Shown here: positions 1 to 7,385 of the stretch, piece by piece
Numbering within the stretch: position 1 is the stretch's first letter
How the letters are laid out: the number at the start of each line of letters is the position of its first letter
Program-made: the position numbers and the translations under genes
Notes under the pieces: generated by a model
Databases searched by the model: none
What the model was told of the DNA's origin: nothing
What the model saw: only the letters and a program-made list of their open reading frames with translations
Source of the DNA: JBAPRR01 sp049281195
GTDB lineage: Bacteria > Actinomycetota > Acidimicrobiia > Acidimicrobiales > CAVXTF01
Direction of reading: 5' to 3'
DNA length: 17,026 nucleotides
Assembly: GCA_049281195.1 (NCBI GenBank)
Contig: JBAPRR010000016.1
Span: 1 to 17,026, forward strand

Positions 1-69
1 TCAAATGCATCGTTTGAGCTAGTTGCGCCTAGTGGGCTGCACGAGGCATATGCGGCCCGTGTTTCGAAT

Positions 70-837
70 GTGGCGGTTGCTAAGGCACTGGCAGCCGCGC
101 TCGCTGAAGAAGAAAGTGAATCAGCTAGAGCACCCTCTTCATTCACAGCCCCAGCCTCGACCTCCGATGACTTCGCCATCACCTCCCCTGAGCGCCATTC
201 ACGGAAGGTCCGCAATCAAAAAGGCGTCGCCGCCGTCGAGATGATTCTCGTGAGCCTCGTTCTTGCACTGCTGATGGCTTTTGCCGTGCCGAGGTTCATA
301 ACGACCACTCCGAAATCCAACGACCTGGTGGCCAAGGCGAATCTGATGAACGCCGTCTTGGAGGCGAAGGTGGTGTATTCGACAGTGCAGAGCTACTCGT
401 CGAACGGCGGCGCGTATCCCTCGATCACATTTGCCACGGAAGCGCCGGGATTTTCCTGGAGCTCCGGATCGTGTTCGGGTGCAAACAGCAACTGCGTGAG
501 CGAAAAGGTGGTGGACGTCAACGCGGCGGGAGACTCGCAGGGAGTGGTGCTCGCCACATGGAGCTCGACAACTCGCACATGCTGGTATGCGGTGGATCTC
601 GAGAGCGTTCCTTCGGAGATCACAAGCGACACGATTGGCATACCCTTCGACAACGCGTCGAACGGAAACGGTGCGGTGAATTCGGCCGGAGTCTTCTTCG
701 GCAAATCGAGTGACGGGTCGTCGTCCTGTGATGCCGTCAATGCCGTGGATGGTTTTACGCTCGCGCCCTCGGGATGGAGCTCGAGCATTCAGTCGGCGGG
801 GCTGGTTGGCCAGACCGAGCCGCACGGTACCGACTGA
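70..837 (+). CDS. Type IV pilin-like protein (prepilin), long leader, possibly 5'-partial
   Basis: The protein carries a class III (prepilin peptidase) signal. QKG at residues 50-52 is followed by VAAVEM, with Glu at mature position 5, and then by a hydrophobic helix ending in AVPRF. This is the N-terminal pattern of type IV pilins and pseudopilins; the rest is a Ser/Gly/Asn-rich, cysteine-containing globular domain of about 180 residues. It should be cleaved after Gly52 and assembled into a surface filament or secretion pseudopilus. The GTG at 70 is the last possible start before the helix, yet the leader is already 52 residues where pilins usually have 5-30. The frame is open back to base 1, so the true start may lie outside the window. 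No ribosome site or -10 box is visible before 70. Pilin-type assignment is firm; the exact role and start are not. Confidence 0.75.
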   Translation: MAVAKALAAALAEEESESARAPSSFTAPASTSDDFAITSPERHSRKVRNQKGVAAVEMILVSLVLALLMAFAVPRFITTTPKSNDLVAKANLMNAVLEAKVVYSTVQSYSSNGGAYPSITFATEAPGFSWSSGSCSGANSNCVSEKVVDVNAAGDSQGVVLATWSSTTRTCWYAVDLESVPSEITSDTIGIPFDNASNGNGAVNSAGVFFGKSSDGSSSCDAVNAVDGFTLAPSGWSSSIQSAGLVGQTEPHGTD

Positions 838-867
838 GGAAGCGACCGACCGAGGAAGCAACCAACC
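836..867 (+). repeat. 16-bp imperfect tandem duplication after the pilin stop
   Basis: GAGGAAGCGACCGACC (836-851) is followed at once by GAGGAAGCAACCAACC (852-867), with two mismatches. It begins inside the pilin stop codon and lies in the gap between two convergent genes. No function is evident. Confidence 0.6.
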
Positions 868-906
868 GGTCCTGTTCGTACCCTGTCCCAGTCGAACTGA
901 TCGGTA

Positions 907-2439
907 CTACAGCGGCGTGTTGTCGTGCCGCCTCTCGGGTAGGAGCTCTCGCCGGGTCGAAAGCATGGCCACGGCGTCGCTGATCATTTTGCGGGTTTCG
1001 GACGGATCGATGACTGCATCGACGAATCCCCGTTCGGCTGCGATCCACGGCGTCAGGTAGGCCGCCGAGTACTCCGCCTCGAGCTCCGGCCACTGATCGG
1101 GCGAAGCGCGGCGGTGAAGGATCTGCACCGCTCCCCGCGAGCCCATCACCGCTACCTCGGCGCTCGGCCATGCCAGGCAGAGATCGTTTCCCATTCCTTT
1201 CGAGTCCAACACGATGTACGCCCCGCCGTAGGCCTTGCGCAAGATCAGGCACACCCGAGGAACAGTGGCCTCCGCATACGCGTATGCAAGCTCGGCCCCG
1301 TGGCGGATCATTCCGCGCCATTCAAGATCTTTGCCCGGCAGGAAGCCCGGGGTGTCGACCAGGGTCACGATCGGAAGGTTGAAGGTATCGCACATCCGGA
1401 CGAACCGGGCGGCCTTCTGAGACGCTGCTATGTCCAACGTTCCGGCCAACGCCCTCGGCTGGTTGGCGACTATCCCGATCGAACGTCCACCGACCGATGC
1501 GAGCGCAGTGACCAGCTGTGGCGCCCATGCCGGCCGGAGCTCCACGTGTTCGCCGTCGTCCACGAACGCTTCGATCACGTCGCGCACGTCGTATGAAGCG
1601 GTGGGCTCCGTCGGGACGACATCCAACAGCTCAGGGGTCAGCCGGTCCGGCGGGTCGGCTGTCTCGATGAACGGTGCAGGTTCGTCGGTGTGCGAAGGCA
1701 GGTAGGTGAGCACGTCTCCGAGCAACGCCATCGCGTGCTCAGGATCGTTCGCCGCAAGCGCGCACAGCCCGCTCGACGTCGCGTGCATGACCGTTCCGCC
1801 CAGTTCCGATCTTTCGATGTCGATTCCCGTGAAGTCGCGGACCATGTCCGGTCCGGACACGAACGCGAACGCATCGGGAGTCATCGTCACCACGTCGGCC
1901 AGCCCGAGCATCAAAGCCGTGCCCGAAATGGCCGGGCCCGTTACCGCAGCGAAAACCGGAACGATGCCCGAGCAGCGGGCCAGACCGGCTGCGCTCAGTC
2001 CCCAGCCATGCATTGCCGCGATTCCGGCAGTGACGTCCGCCCCCGAAGACGCGATCACAAGCACCAGGGGAACCCGCCGGTCCAGTGCGATGTCGGCTGC
2101 GTCCGCGATCGTCACCCCGTCCTCGTGGCCGATAGCGCCGCGGTTTCGTCCCGCCTTCGAACGCACGACGACCGCTAGGCGGCCGCCCACAAGCTCTGTG
2201 CCGGAACGTACGTTGCCGGGAACGTGAACGCGGGTGCTGTGGATCATGCGGTCGTCGTCGGTGGTATGCCACGACCCGCCGCTGCCTCCCGACGATGACC
2301 CGGATCCCCAACTGCCGCGTGGGCCGGATTGGGAGCCGGTCTTCGACCCGGAGCCAGGACCGGAAGAGGGCAGTATCGACCCGCTCGTGCGTACCGTGTC
2401 GGAGGAGGGAAGCACCCCGACTGGACCGCGACGAACCAT
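907..2439 (-). CDS. Acyl-CoA carboxylase, carboxyltransferase subunit (AccD/PccB-like)
   Basis: 510 residues. The C-terminal half is a typical biotin-dependent carboxyltransferase: VTLVDTPGFLPG, then YGGAYIVLDSKGMGNDLCLAWPSAEVAVMG, broken here as YGGAYIVLDSKGMG and AWPSAEVAVMGSRGAV. The GGA oxyanion-hole turn is present. The N-terminal half has the matching crotonase-like fold (SSGADVTAGIAAMHGWG). The enzyme would move carboxyl from carboxybiotin to an acyl-CoA such as acetyl- or propionyl-CoA. The usual N-terminal ARER-type segment is missing and is replaced by about 60 residues rich in Gly and Ser. The ATG at 2439 is supported by TAGGCT six bases upstream; the next candidate is the ATG at 2247, which would remove the Gly/Ser tail. 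No biotin carboxylase or biotin carrier gene is nearby, so partner and substrate are unknown. Confidence 0.88.
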   Translation of the reverse strand: MVRRGPVGVLPSSDTVRTSGSILPSSGPGSGSKTGSQSGPRGSWGSGSSSGGSGGSWHTTDDDRMIHSTRVHVPGNVRSGTELVGGRLAVVVRSKAGRNRGAIGHEDGVTIADAADIALDRRVPLVLVIASSGADVTAGIAAMHGWGLSAAGLARCSGIVPVFAAVTGPAISGTALMLGLADVVTMTPDAFAFVSGPDMVRDFTGIDIERSELGGTVMHATSSGLCALAANDPEHAMALLGDVLTYLPSHTDEPAPFIETADPPDRLTPELLDVVPTEPTASYDVRDVIEAFVDDGEHVELRPAWAPQLVTALASVGGRSIGIVANQPRALAGTLDIAASQKAARFVRMCDTFNLPIVTLVDTPGFLPGKDLEWRGMIRHGAELAYAYAEATVPRVCLILRKAYGGAYIVLDSKGMGNDLCLAWPSAEVAVMGSRGAVQILHRRASPDQWPELEAEYSAAYLTPWIAAERGFVDAVIDPSETRKMISDAVAMLSTRRELLPERRHDNTPL

Positions 2440-2445
2440 TTGGCG

Positions 2446-2451
2446 AGCCTA
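2446..2451 (-). promoter_or_regulatory. -10 box TAGGCT, leaderless start of the carboxyltransferase gene
   Basis: TAGGCT on the minus strand lies six bases before the ATG at 2439. This spacing puts the transcription start at or next to the start codon. No convincing -35 is seen. The same hexamer at the same spacing precedes two other genes in the window. Confidence 0.6.
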
Positions 2452-2487
2452 CGCCCGTCCTGCTCAACGGTGTGCGAGCATCGGGGC

Positions 2488-3543
2488 GTGCGTGCCTGTG
2501 TGATGCGTGAAGGCCGGCTGGTCGTGGACGAAGTTAGTGATCCCCGCCCAGGTCCAGGTCAGCTACTTGTCAGAACCCTCGCCTGCGGCATATGCGGTTC
2601 CGATCTCCACTTTTTGCGCTATGCCCCGACGCTTGTGGACCTGAGCGTCCAGCTGTCCACTTCGCTCGGCGACCTTGCCCCCATGCTTGCTCCGGCGATC
2701 GACCTCAATCGCGACATCATCATGGGTCACGAGTTCTGCGCCGAGGTGCTCGAAGCCGGGCCCGATACCGCCGGCCCCGATCCGGGAACGCCCGTCGTCT
2801 CGGTCCCGGTTCTTCTGTCCGACAAGGGAGTGTCCCAGCTCGCGTACAACAACGACTTTCCGGGTGGGTTCTCAGAGCGCTTCATCCTGTCCGCCCCGTT
2901 CGCCCTTCCTGTGCCGAACGGTCTCGAGCCCCGCATCGCAGCTCTGACCGAACCGTTGGCTGTAGGTGTCCATGCGGTGGAAGCGGCAGCTATGACGAAG
3001 GGTCACTCGGCCTGCGTGGTCGGCTGCGGTCCCGTCGGTCTGGCGGTGATCGCGGCGTTGAAGCTCAAAGGTGTCGAGATGATCGTCGCCTCCGACTTCT
3101 CGCCGGCCCGCAGAAGCCACGCGAAAGCGCTCGGAGCGACCGAGGTCGTCGATCCCAAAGAAGAGCCTTTGCTCGAGGCGTGGAGGCGCCTCGACGGTAG
3201 GAGCCAGCTCGTGTGCTTCGAAGCAGTCGGGGTACCAGGAATATTGGATGAGCTCACGCGTGACGCCCCACTCGCGTCGACAATCGTGATCGTCGGCGTG
3301 TGCATGGAACCGGACACCACGCGGCCCTTCTTCGCATCAGCGAAGGAGCTCTGCCTCAAATACGTCTTCGCGTACACGCCGGAGGAGTTCGCGAGGACGC
3401 TCAGGCATCTGGCCGAAGGCGAGGTTGACGTGTCGGCGATGATCACAGGCTCGGTCGACCTCGAAGGTACGCCGGGGGCGTTCGATGAGCTCGCTCATCC
3501 CGACAACCACGTCAAGATCCTGGTGGAGCCGACTGGCGGGTGA
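2488..3543 (+). CDS. Zinc-type (MDR superfamily) alcohol dehydrogenase-like oxidoreductase
   Basis: 351 residues from GTG 2488, which gives the usual N-terminus MRACVMREGRLVVDEV. Catalytic-zinc motifs are present: CGICGSDLH at 33-41 and GHE at 80-82. The Rossmann dinucleotide site reads VVGCGPVGLAVIAALK, followed by an acidic Asp in ASDFS, which suggests NAD(H) rather than NADP(H). It should oxidise an alcohol or reduce a carbonyl; the substrate is not evident. Two oddities stand out: about 30 extra residues between CGICGSDLH and GHE, and no four-cysteine structural zinc lobe. The frame is open further upstream to 2329, but that part antisenses the carboxyltransferase gene. The stop overlaps the next gene's start (GTGA), so the two are probably co-translated. 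Confidence 0.87.
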   Translation: MRACVMREGRLVVDEVSDPRPGPGQLLVRTLACGICGSDLHFLRYAPTLVDLSVQLSTSLGDLAPMLAPAIDLNRDIIMGHEFCAEVLEAGPDTAGPDPGTPVVSVPVLLSDKGVSQLAYNNDFPGGFSERFILSAPFALPVPNGLEPRIAALTEPLAVGVHAVEAAAMTKGHSACVVGCGPVGLAVIAALKLKGVEMIVASDFSPARRSHAKALGATEVVDPKEEPLLEAWRRLDGRSQLVCFEAVGVPGILDELTRDAPLASTIVIVGVCMEPDTTRPFFASAKELCLKYVFAYTPEEFARTLRHLAEGEVDVSAMITGSVDLEGTPGAFDELAHPDNHVKILVEPTGG

Positions 3544-4748
3544 GCACGAGCGGGGAGCCGGTCCCCGGCCCACCCGCTGGGCCACCGCTCGGCGAGCCAT
3601 CCTCCGCTTGGCTGGCGCCTGCCAAGCGGAGCAGATCGCAGCTGTACAAAAGGCTTCGCCCGGTGGCACGTGTCGTCTTCGCCCTCGTCGCGGTCGGGCT
3701 CATCGTGTGGGTCATCTCCGACCACACGGGAGAGCTGGAGGGCGCATCTTCGTACCTGACCCACATCGAGTGGTACTGGCTTTTGGCGGCAGTGATCGCG
3801 GAGTTCGGGTCGATCATCTGCTTCGCTCTGGTTCAACAGAAGCTTCTGGAGGCCGGTGGCTACCACAATCGTCTCCGTTGGTTCACGAGCGTCACCCTGG
3901 CGAACATCGCCATCAGCAACTCGCTTCCTACCGGCTCTGTCATCGCCACGATCTTCACTTACCGGCAGTACAGGCGGAGAGGTGCAGACGAGGTGCTCGC
4001 CGGTTGGTCGATGGTGGCGTTGCTCGTCGTCACGTCGCTCACGCTCGCGATCCTCGCTGCAGCCGGTGTCGGGATCGCCGGAAGTGAGAGCTCGAGCTTC
4101 GACCTGGTGGGGGTGACGATCGGAGTCCTCTTCATCACCATTGTCGTGGCCGGCCTGTTCATTCAACGCAGGGCGCTGTTGTGGATGCTGGGCAAGATCT
4201 CTGCGCTATTCGCGAAGGCGCTGCCGCGTAGCCGGTTCAAGCCGGACATCCTTTTCGAGCGCATGGAAGCACGGCTGTCGACGGTGCGAATGTCGCCCGG
4301 GCAGATCGTGGTTACAGCTGGGTGGGGACTCTTCAACTGGGTGTTCGACTGCGGTTGTCTCGTGCTCAGCTTCGCGGCCCTCGGAGTCGGTGTGCCGTGG
4401 CGGGGCTTGCTGCTCGCCTACGGGGCCGGGCAACTCGCCGCCAACCTGCCGATCACCCCGGGGGGCCTCGGCGTGGTCGAGGGCAGCCTGGTGATCGCTC
4501 TCGTCGCCTATGGGGGAGCCGAAACGTCGACGGTGGCCGCCGTCTTCCTGTACCGGTTGATCAGCTTCTGGGGTGAGCTCCCGTTCGGGTGGTTCGCGTG
4601 GGGATGGTTGTCGCGGCGCAAGAAGGGCGAAAGGCCGCTTTCGCCGAAGTTCCTTTCAGATGCCGAACAAGGCCAAGAGGAGCCCGCTGGCCAGGCTCCA
4701 ACGGGAGGTTCAGGGATGGCAGACACCACGCAGGTCCACGCGCGGTGA
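3540..4748 (+). CDS. Lysylphosphatidylglycerol synthase TM-region / UPF0104 family membrane protein
   Basis: 402 residues. A Pro-rich cytoplasmic N-terminus of about 45 residues is followed by roughly eight hydrophobic segments and a polar tail. The family signature near the end is clear: NLPITPGGLGVVEGSL, followed by the YRLISFW segment. These proteins resemble the flippase half of MprF, which moves lipids such as lysyl-phosphatidylglycerol across the membrane. The catalytic synthase half is absent here, as in many stand-alone members, so the lipid or glycolipid substrate is unknown. The GTG start at 3540 shares four bases with the stop of the dehydrogenase, and the stop at 4746-4748 shares four bases with the likely start of the lipoprotein gene. 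This indicates one transcript. Confidence 0.85.
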   Translation: MSTSGEPVPGPPAGPPLGEPSSAWLAPAKRSRSQLYKRLRPVARVVFALVAVGLIVWVISDHTGELEGASSYLTHIEWYWLLAAVIAEFGSIICFALVQQKLLEAGGYHNRLRWFTSVTLANIAISNSLPTGSVIATIFTYRQYRRRGADEVLAGWSMVALLVVTSLTLAILAAAGVGIAGSESSSFDLVGVTIGVLFITIVVAGLFIQRRALLWMLGKISALFAKALPRSRFKPDILFERMEARLSTVRMSPGQIVVTAGWGLFNWVFDCGCLVLSFAALGVGVPWRGLLLAYGAGQLAANLPITPGGLGVVEGSLVIALVAYGGAETSTVAAVFLYRLISFWGELPFGWFAWGWLSRRKKGERPLSPKFLSDAEQGQEEPAGQAPTGGSGMADTTQVHAR

Positions 4749-5428
4749 GAATGGCATCAGCCATGGTGCAATTCTTGCGGGAGATGACACACCGGGGTCT
4801 CAACCGGGTGAAAGAGAGAAGCGTCTTTCTTTGCGTCGCGCTGGTGCTCGTGTCGACCGCGTCCTTGTCGGGATGCGCGGCTGATCGGGTGGACGTCGGC
4901 ACCGCCTCAGCGCTTTGTTACTCGGCGATTCCCGTGGCAAAGGAGGCTCTGGGCAAACCCGCACCGGTCGTAGTTCCGAGCAGCGCCAGCACTACCACCA
5001 CCTCAGGCGGGGGTTCTTCTTCGTCATCTACCGCTTCGACCGCGACGACGCAGGGTACGACGACCCGAACCTCGACTGCGGGGTCTTCAACGACAACGCT
5101 GCCGACCCGCCCCGGCCCGCAACCGGTGTTCGTCGGCGTGATAAACGCCTCTCAGAAGCAGATCGACGCTTTCGGCAAGACCCACAACTACAAGAAGAAC
5201 GTGCTGGCGACAAGAAACGGCGGGCCGGTCCACAACGTGTGTCTGGTCGCGTTCAAGGGTTCTTTCGATCCGGCTTTGGTCAAATACGTGACCGGCCCGG
5301 TTCCGCCTCCCGGTCGGCGTCTGTTCGCCATGGTTGTCGTCTCGCAGCCGCACGACAAGGTGCTGGCTACGTTCATACGTACGAAAGAACCGATCAGGTT
5401 CACGCATTACACGGTCGGCGGCGGCTGA
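4745..5428 (+). CDS. Predicted lipoprotein with Ser/Thr-rich linker, unknown function
   Basis: A basic N-terminus (RVKERS) is followed by the hydrophobic stretch VFLCVALVLVSTAS and the lipobox LSGC, so Cys44 should be lipidated and the protein anchored on the outer face of the membrane. After a short Cys-containing segment comes a Ser/Thr/Gly linker of about 45 residues, then a compact domain of about 100 residues (from QPVFVGVINASQ to the end) that I do not recognise. I chose GTG 4745 because it forms a GTGA overlap with the upstream stop; ATG 4751 and ATG 4784 would give a more usual, shorter signal peptide. The 3' end overlaps the convergent CtaG-like gene by 22 bases. The context suggests an envelope role alongside the preceding membrane protein; this is inference. 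Confidence 0.75.
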   Translation: MRMASAMVQFLREMTHRGLNRVKERSVFLCVALVLVSTASLSGCAADRVDVGTASALCYSAIPVAKEALGKPAPVVVPSSASTTTTSGGGSSSSSTASTATTQGTTTRTSTAGSSTTTLPTRPGPQPVFVGVINASQKQIDAFGKTHNYKKNVLATRNGGPVHNVCLVAFKGSFDPALVKYVTGPVPPPGRRLFAMVVVSQPHDKVLATFIRTKEPIRFTHYTVGGG

Positions 5429-6432
5429 TCCTCTTCAGAACCTTCAGAACCGGAGTCGAACGGCTGGAAAGGACGGAACGGTCCCAGTGGACCGAGAGGT
5501 CGCGGCGCGCTGCTGTGCGCGCGCCTGGCCCCCGCCCGCTCGGCGCGTTCTACACGTTCGAGCTGACGTTTGACTTCCTCCCAGGTCAAAGGGTTGGCGT
5601 CTATACCTTCGCGGTCAGAGCGCTGCGCGTCGGATAGTGCCTTCCACGCCGCGCTCCAGAGCACAGGGAGTGTCGACACCTTGGCTATGACCCCTGCCAA
5701 TTGCTGGTCCACGAGTGGGCTGATCCGGAATGCCTGGTGTACGTGTTCAAAGCCGGGATAAAGCGGATGGTGGGCGAAGATGAAGATGATCGACGGGAAG
5801 CCCGGGATCACCGACTGCACGAACAGATACACGGCTCGGCCGACCGGAGTGGGGCGTGTCGCTCCCGGGATCCTCGAGATGACTGGCGCCCACAGGACGA
5901 ATCCCGACGAGAGCAGTAGCGCGTCGAGCAGGGTGCGGGCGACCGCAGACGAGTTCTGAACAGCGACGGCCGGAGTCACCAGAGTGCCGATCGCGACCGC
6001 AGTGAAGACGACGACCGCGACGACGGGCCGGCTCACCATAGCGACCACCGAGTCCACTAGACGAGGTCTGGTCAGTCGCCCCGCAAGATGCTCGGGAAGC
6101 GCCAAAAGCAGCATCGGTGCCACTACGAGCACGAGCAGGAGGCGCTGCACGATCAGGGCGGTAAGCGACCAGTGGGCTGCGAGGTCCTCGAGCGGCCACG
6201 ACCCGGCGATCAACAAGGCCAACATGGCCGTGGCGAAGCACCAATGCTGGCGAGGGGTGGCCCGGTCGTCGCCCCTGGTTACGAGCACGTAGCAGAGCAC
6301 CGCGGCGACGACGACCACGAGGGTGAGGGGGTGGACGTGCGGTGACCAGGGTCCGGAGGTCCCAGCCGACGCCGAAGCTGCGGATTTAATTGGCTCTTTG
6401 GAGGCCCCTTCGACGAATACGAACGGGCGCAT
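5407..6432 (-). CDS. CtaG-like cytochrome c oxidase assembly protein
   Basis: 341 residues from ATG 6432; a GTG at 6465 is an alternative that would overlap pafB. Seven hydrophobic segments can be traced. Features of the CtaG_Cox (caa3-type) family include IVQRLLLVLVVAP in TM3, the loop with PLYPGFEHVH, and SPLVDQQLAGVIAKV before the last TM. Members help assemble the copper centre of haem-copper oxidases. The position in TM3 where many relatives have Gln-His (VQH) reads VQR here, so one possible metal-ligand His appears replaced, while the nearby AAHW and several loop His residues remain. The tail after the last TM is long and charged, with GPLGPFRPFQPF. No oxidase subunit genes are in view. 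It is convergent with the lipoprotein and divergent from pafB with a 26-base gap. Confidence 0.83.
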   Translation of the reverse strand: MRPFVFVEGASKEPIKSAASASAGTSGPWSPHVHPLTLVVVVAAVLCYVLVTRGDDRATPRQHWCFATAMLALLIAGSWPLEDLAAHWSLTALIVQRLLLVLVVAPMLLLALPEHLAGRLTRPRLVDSVVAMVSRPVVAVVVFTAVAIGTLVTPAVAVQNSSAVARTLLDALLLSSGFVLWAPVISRIPGATRPTPVGRAVYLFVQSVIPGFPSIIFIFAHHPLYPGFEHVHQAFRISPLVDQQLAGVIAKVSTLPVLWSAAWKALSDAQRSDREGIDANPLTWEEVKRQLERVERAERAGARRAHSSAPRPLGPLGPFRPFQPFDSGSEGSEEDQPPPTV

Positions 6433-6445
6433 CAGATACTCGGCA

Positions 6446-6451
6446 TACTCT
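6446..6451 (+). promoter_or_regulatory. -10 box TACTCT, leaderless start of pafB
   Basis: TACTCT (TANNNT type) ends seven bases before GTG 6459. It lies in the second copy of a short repeat, ATACTC-GGC-ATACTC. The spacing implies transcription beginning at the GTG and argues against the upstream TTG at 6390. Confidence 0.55.
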
Positions 6452-6458
6452 GGCGCCC

Positions 6459-7367
6459 GTGGCACGGGTCGACCGTCTTGAACGGCTCACGGATCTGGTC
6501 CTCGTGCTGTTGAACACCACGAGGCCTTTGTCTCTCCGCGAGCTGGGTGATGCGGTACCCGGGTTCCCTCCCGAGGGTGAGGCTCGCAGGCAGGCTTTCG
6601 AACGCGACAAGCGGACGCTCAGGGACCAAGGGATCGCGGTTATCACCGAACCGATCGAGGGTCCCGAGCAGATGGGTTACAGGATTCGCCCCGAGGACTT
6701 CTACCTTCCCGATCTCGATCTCGAGCCCGACGAACAGGCGGCGTTGAACGTCGCCGTGGCCGAGGTCCACCTGGGCGATCCTAGCGGTAGGGATGCATTG
6801 TGGCGCCTGGGAATAACGTCGACGCAGGCACTTGCACCGGTCGCCGGGCTGCCCTCTCTGCCCGCGCTCCCTGTGCTGTTCGAGGCCGTGCGTTCACGCG
6901 CAAACGTCAAGTTCGACTACCGCGGTGACCAGCGAAACGTCGACCCGGCGCTGCTGCGGTTCAGGTCCGGGCGCTGGTACGTCGTGTGCTTCGACCGTGA
7001 CCGCGACGCGGCGCGGACGTTTCGTGTCGACCGCATCGAAGGGGTACCGCAAGCGGGAAAACCCGGGTCGTCCAAGCTGCCCGCCGACTTCGAAGGCAAG
7101 CTCCCCGACGAGCCGTGGGCGATGGGCGAGGAGGACATCAAGACTGTTCATGTCCTGGTCGACGCGCTGGAGGGCCGCCGGGTTGCCCAGGAGCTCGGTG
7201 AGGAAAGCGTGGCCGGGCACCACGACGACGGTTCTGTGGTGGTGACGCTCGAGGTGTCGAATGAGGGTGCGCTCATCGGGTGGGTCCTTGCACTGGGACC
7301 GCATGCCCAGGTGCTTCACCCGCCCGAGGTGAGGGACCGGATGATCGAAAGGCTGAAGGCGTTCTGA
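6459..7367 (+). CDS. pafB: WYL-domain transcriptional regulator PafB
   Basis: 302 residues from GTG 6459. The N-terminal winged helix starts RLERLTDLVLVLLNTTRPLS and continues through ERDKRTLRDQGIAV. The central WYL domain includes RSGRWYVVCFDRDR followed by RTFRVDRI, and a WCX-type C-terminal domain ends the protein. PafB and PafC together form the actinobacterial activator of the RecA/LexA-independent DNA-damage response; the WYL domain is thought to sense single-stranded nucleic acid. The pair is usually found near the Pup-proteasome genes, none of which is visible here. The upstream TTG start would add 23 residues unlike the family and overlap the CtaG-like gene. The -10 box seven bases before GTG supports this start. 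Confidence 0.87.
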   Translation: MARVDRLERLTDLVLVLLNTTRPLSLRELGDAVPGFPPEGEARRQAFERDKRTLRDQGIAVITEPIEGPEQMGYRIRPEDFYLPDLDLEPDEQAALNVAVAEVHLGDPSGRDALWRLGITSTQALAPVAGLPSLPALPVLFEAVRSRANVKFDYRGDQRNVDPALLRFRSGRWYVVCFDRDRDAARTFRVDRIEGVPQAGKPGSSKLPADFEGKLPDEPWAMGEEDIKTVHVLVDALEGRRVAQELGEESVAGHHDDGSVVVTLEVSNEGALIGWVLALGPHAQVLHPPEVRDRMIERLKAF

Positions 7368-7385
7368 TGGGGGCGTTCTGATGGC
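7358..7385 (+). repeat. 14-bp tandem duplication at the pafB-pafC junction
   Basis: GGCGTTCTGATGGG (7358-7371) is followed directly by GGCGTTCTGATGGC (7372-7385), 13 of 14 bases identical. Each copy contains TGATG, that is a stop codon overlapping an ATG. Confidence 0.85.
7367..7381 (+). other. Four-codon minicistron (MGAF) between pafB and pafC
   Basis: ATG GGG GCG TTC TGA. Its ATG overlaps the pafB stop (TGATG at 7365-7369) and its TGA overlaps the pafC ATG (TGATG at 7379-7383). It arises because the 14-bp duplication is not a multiple of three. A ribosome could terminate and restart twice in a row here. Translation is unproven. Confidence 0.4.

Noticed and set aside
1706..2227. Long open frames on the plus strand (1690-2227) opposite the carboxyltransferase gene
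   Set aside because: Products are Arg/Ser/Pro-rich with no domain. They are antisense shadows typical of high-GC coding DNA; the minus-strand frame has clear family motifs.
2329..2487. Upstream extension of the dehydrogenase frame to an ATG at 2329
   Set aside because: It antisenses the carboxyltransferase N-terminus and adds residues foreign to the family; GTG 2488 gives the standard N-terminus.
4589..4744. Extension of the lipoprotein frame upstream to 4589
   Set aside because: It lies wholly within the membrane-protein gene and would bury the signal peptide.
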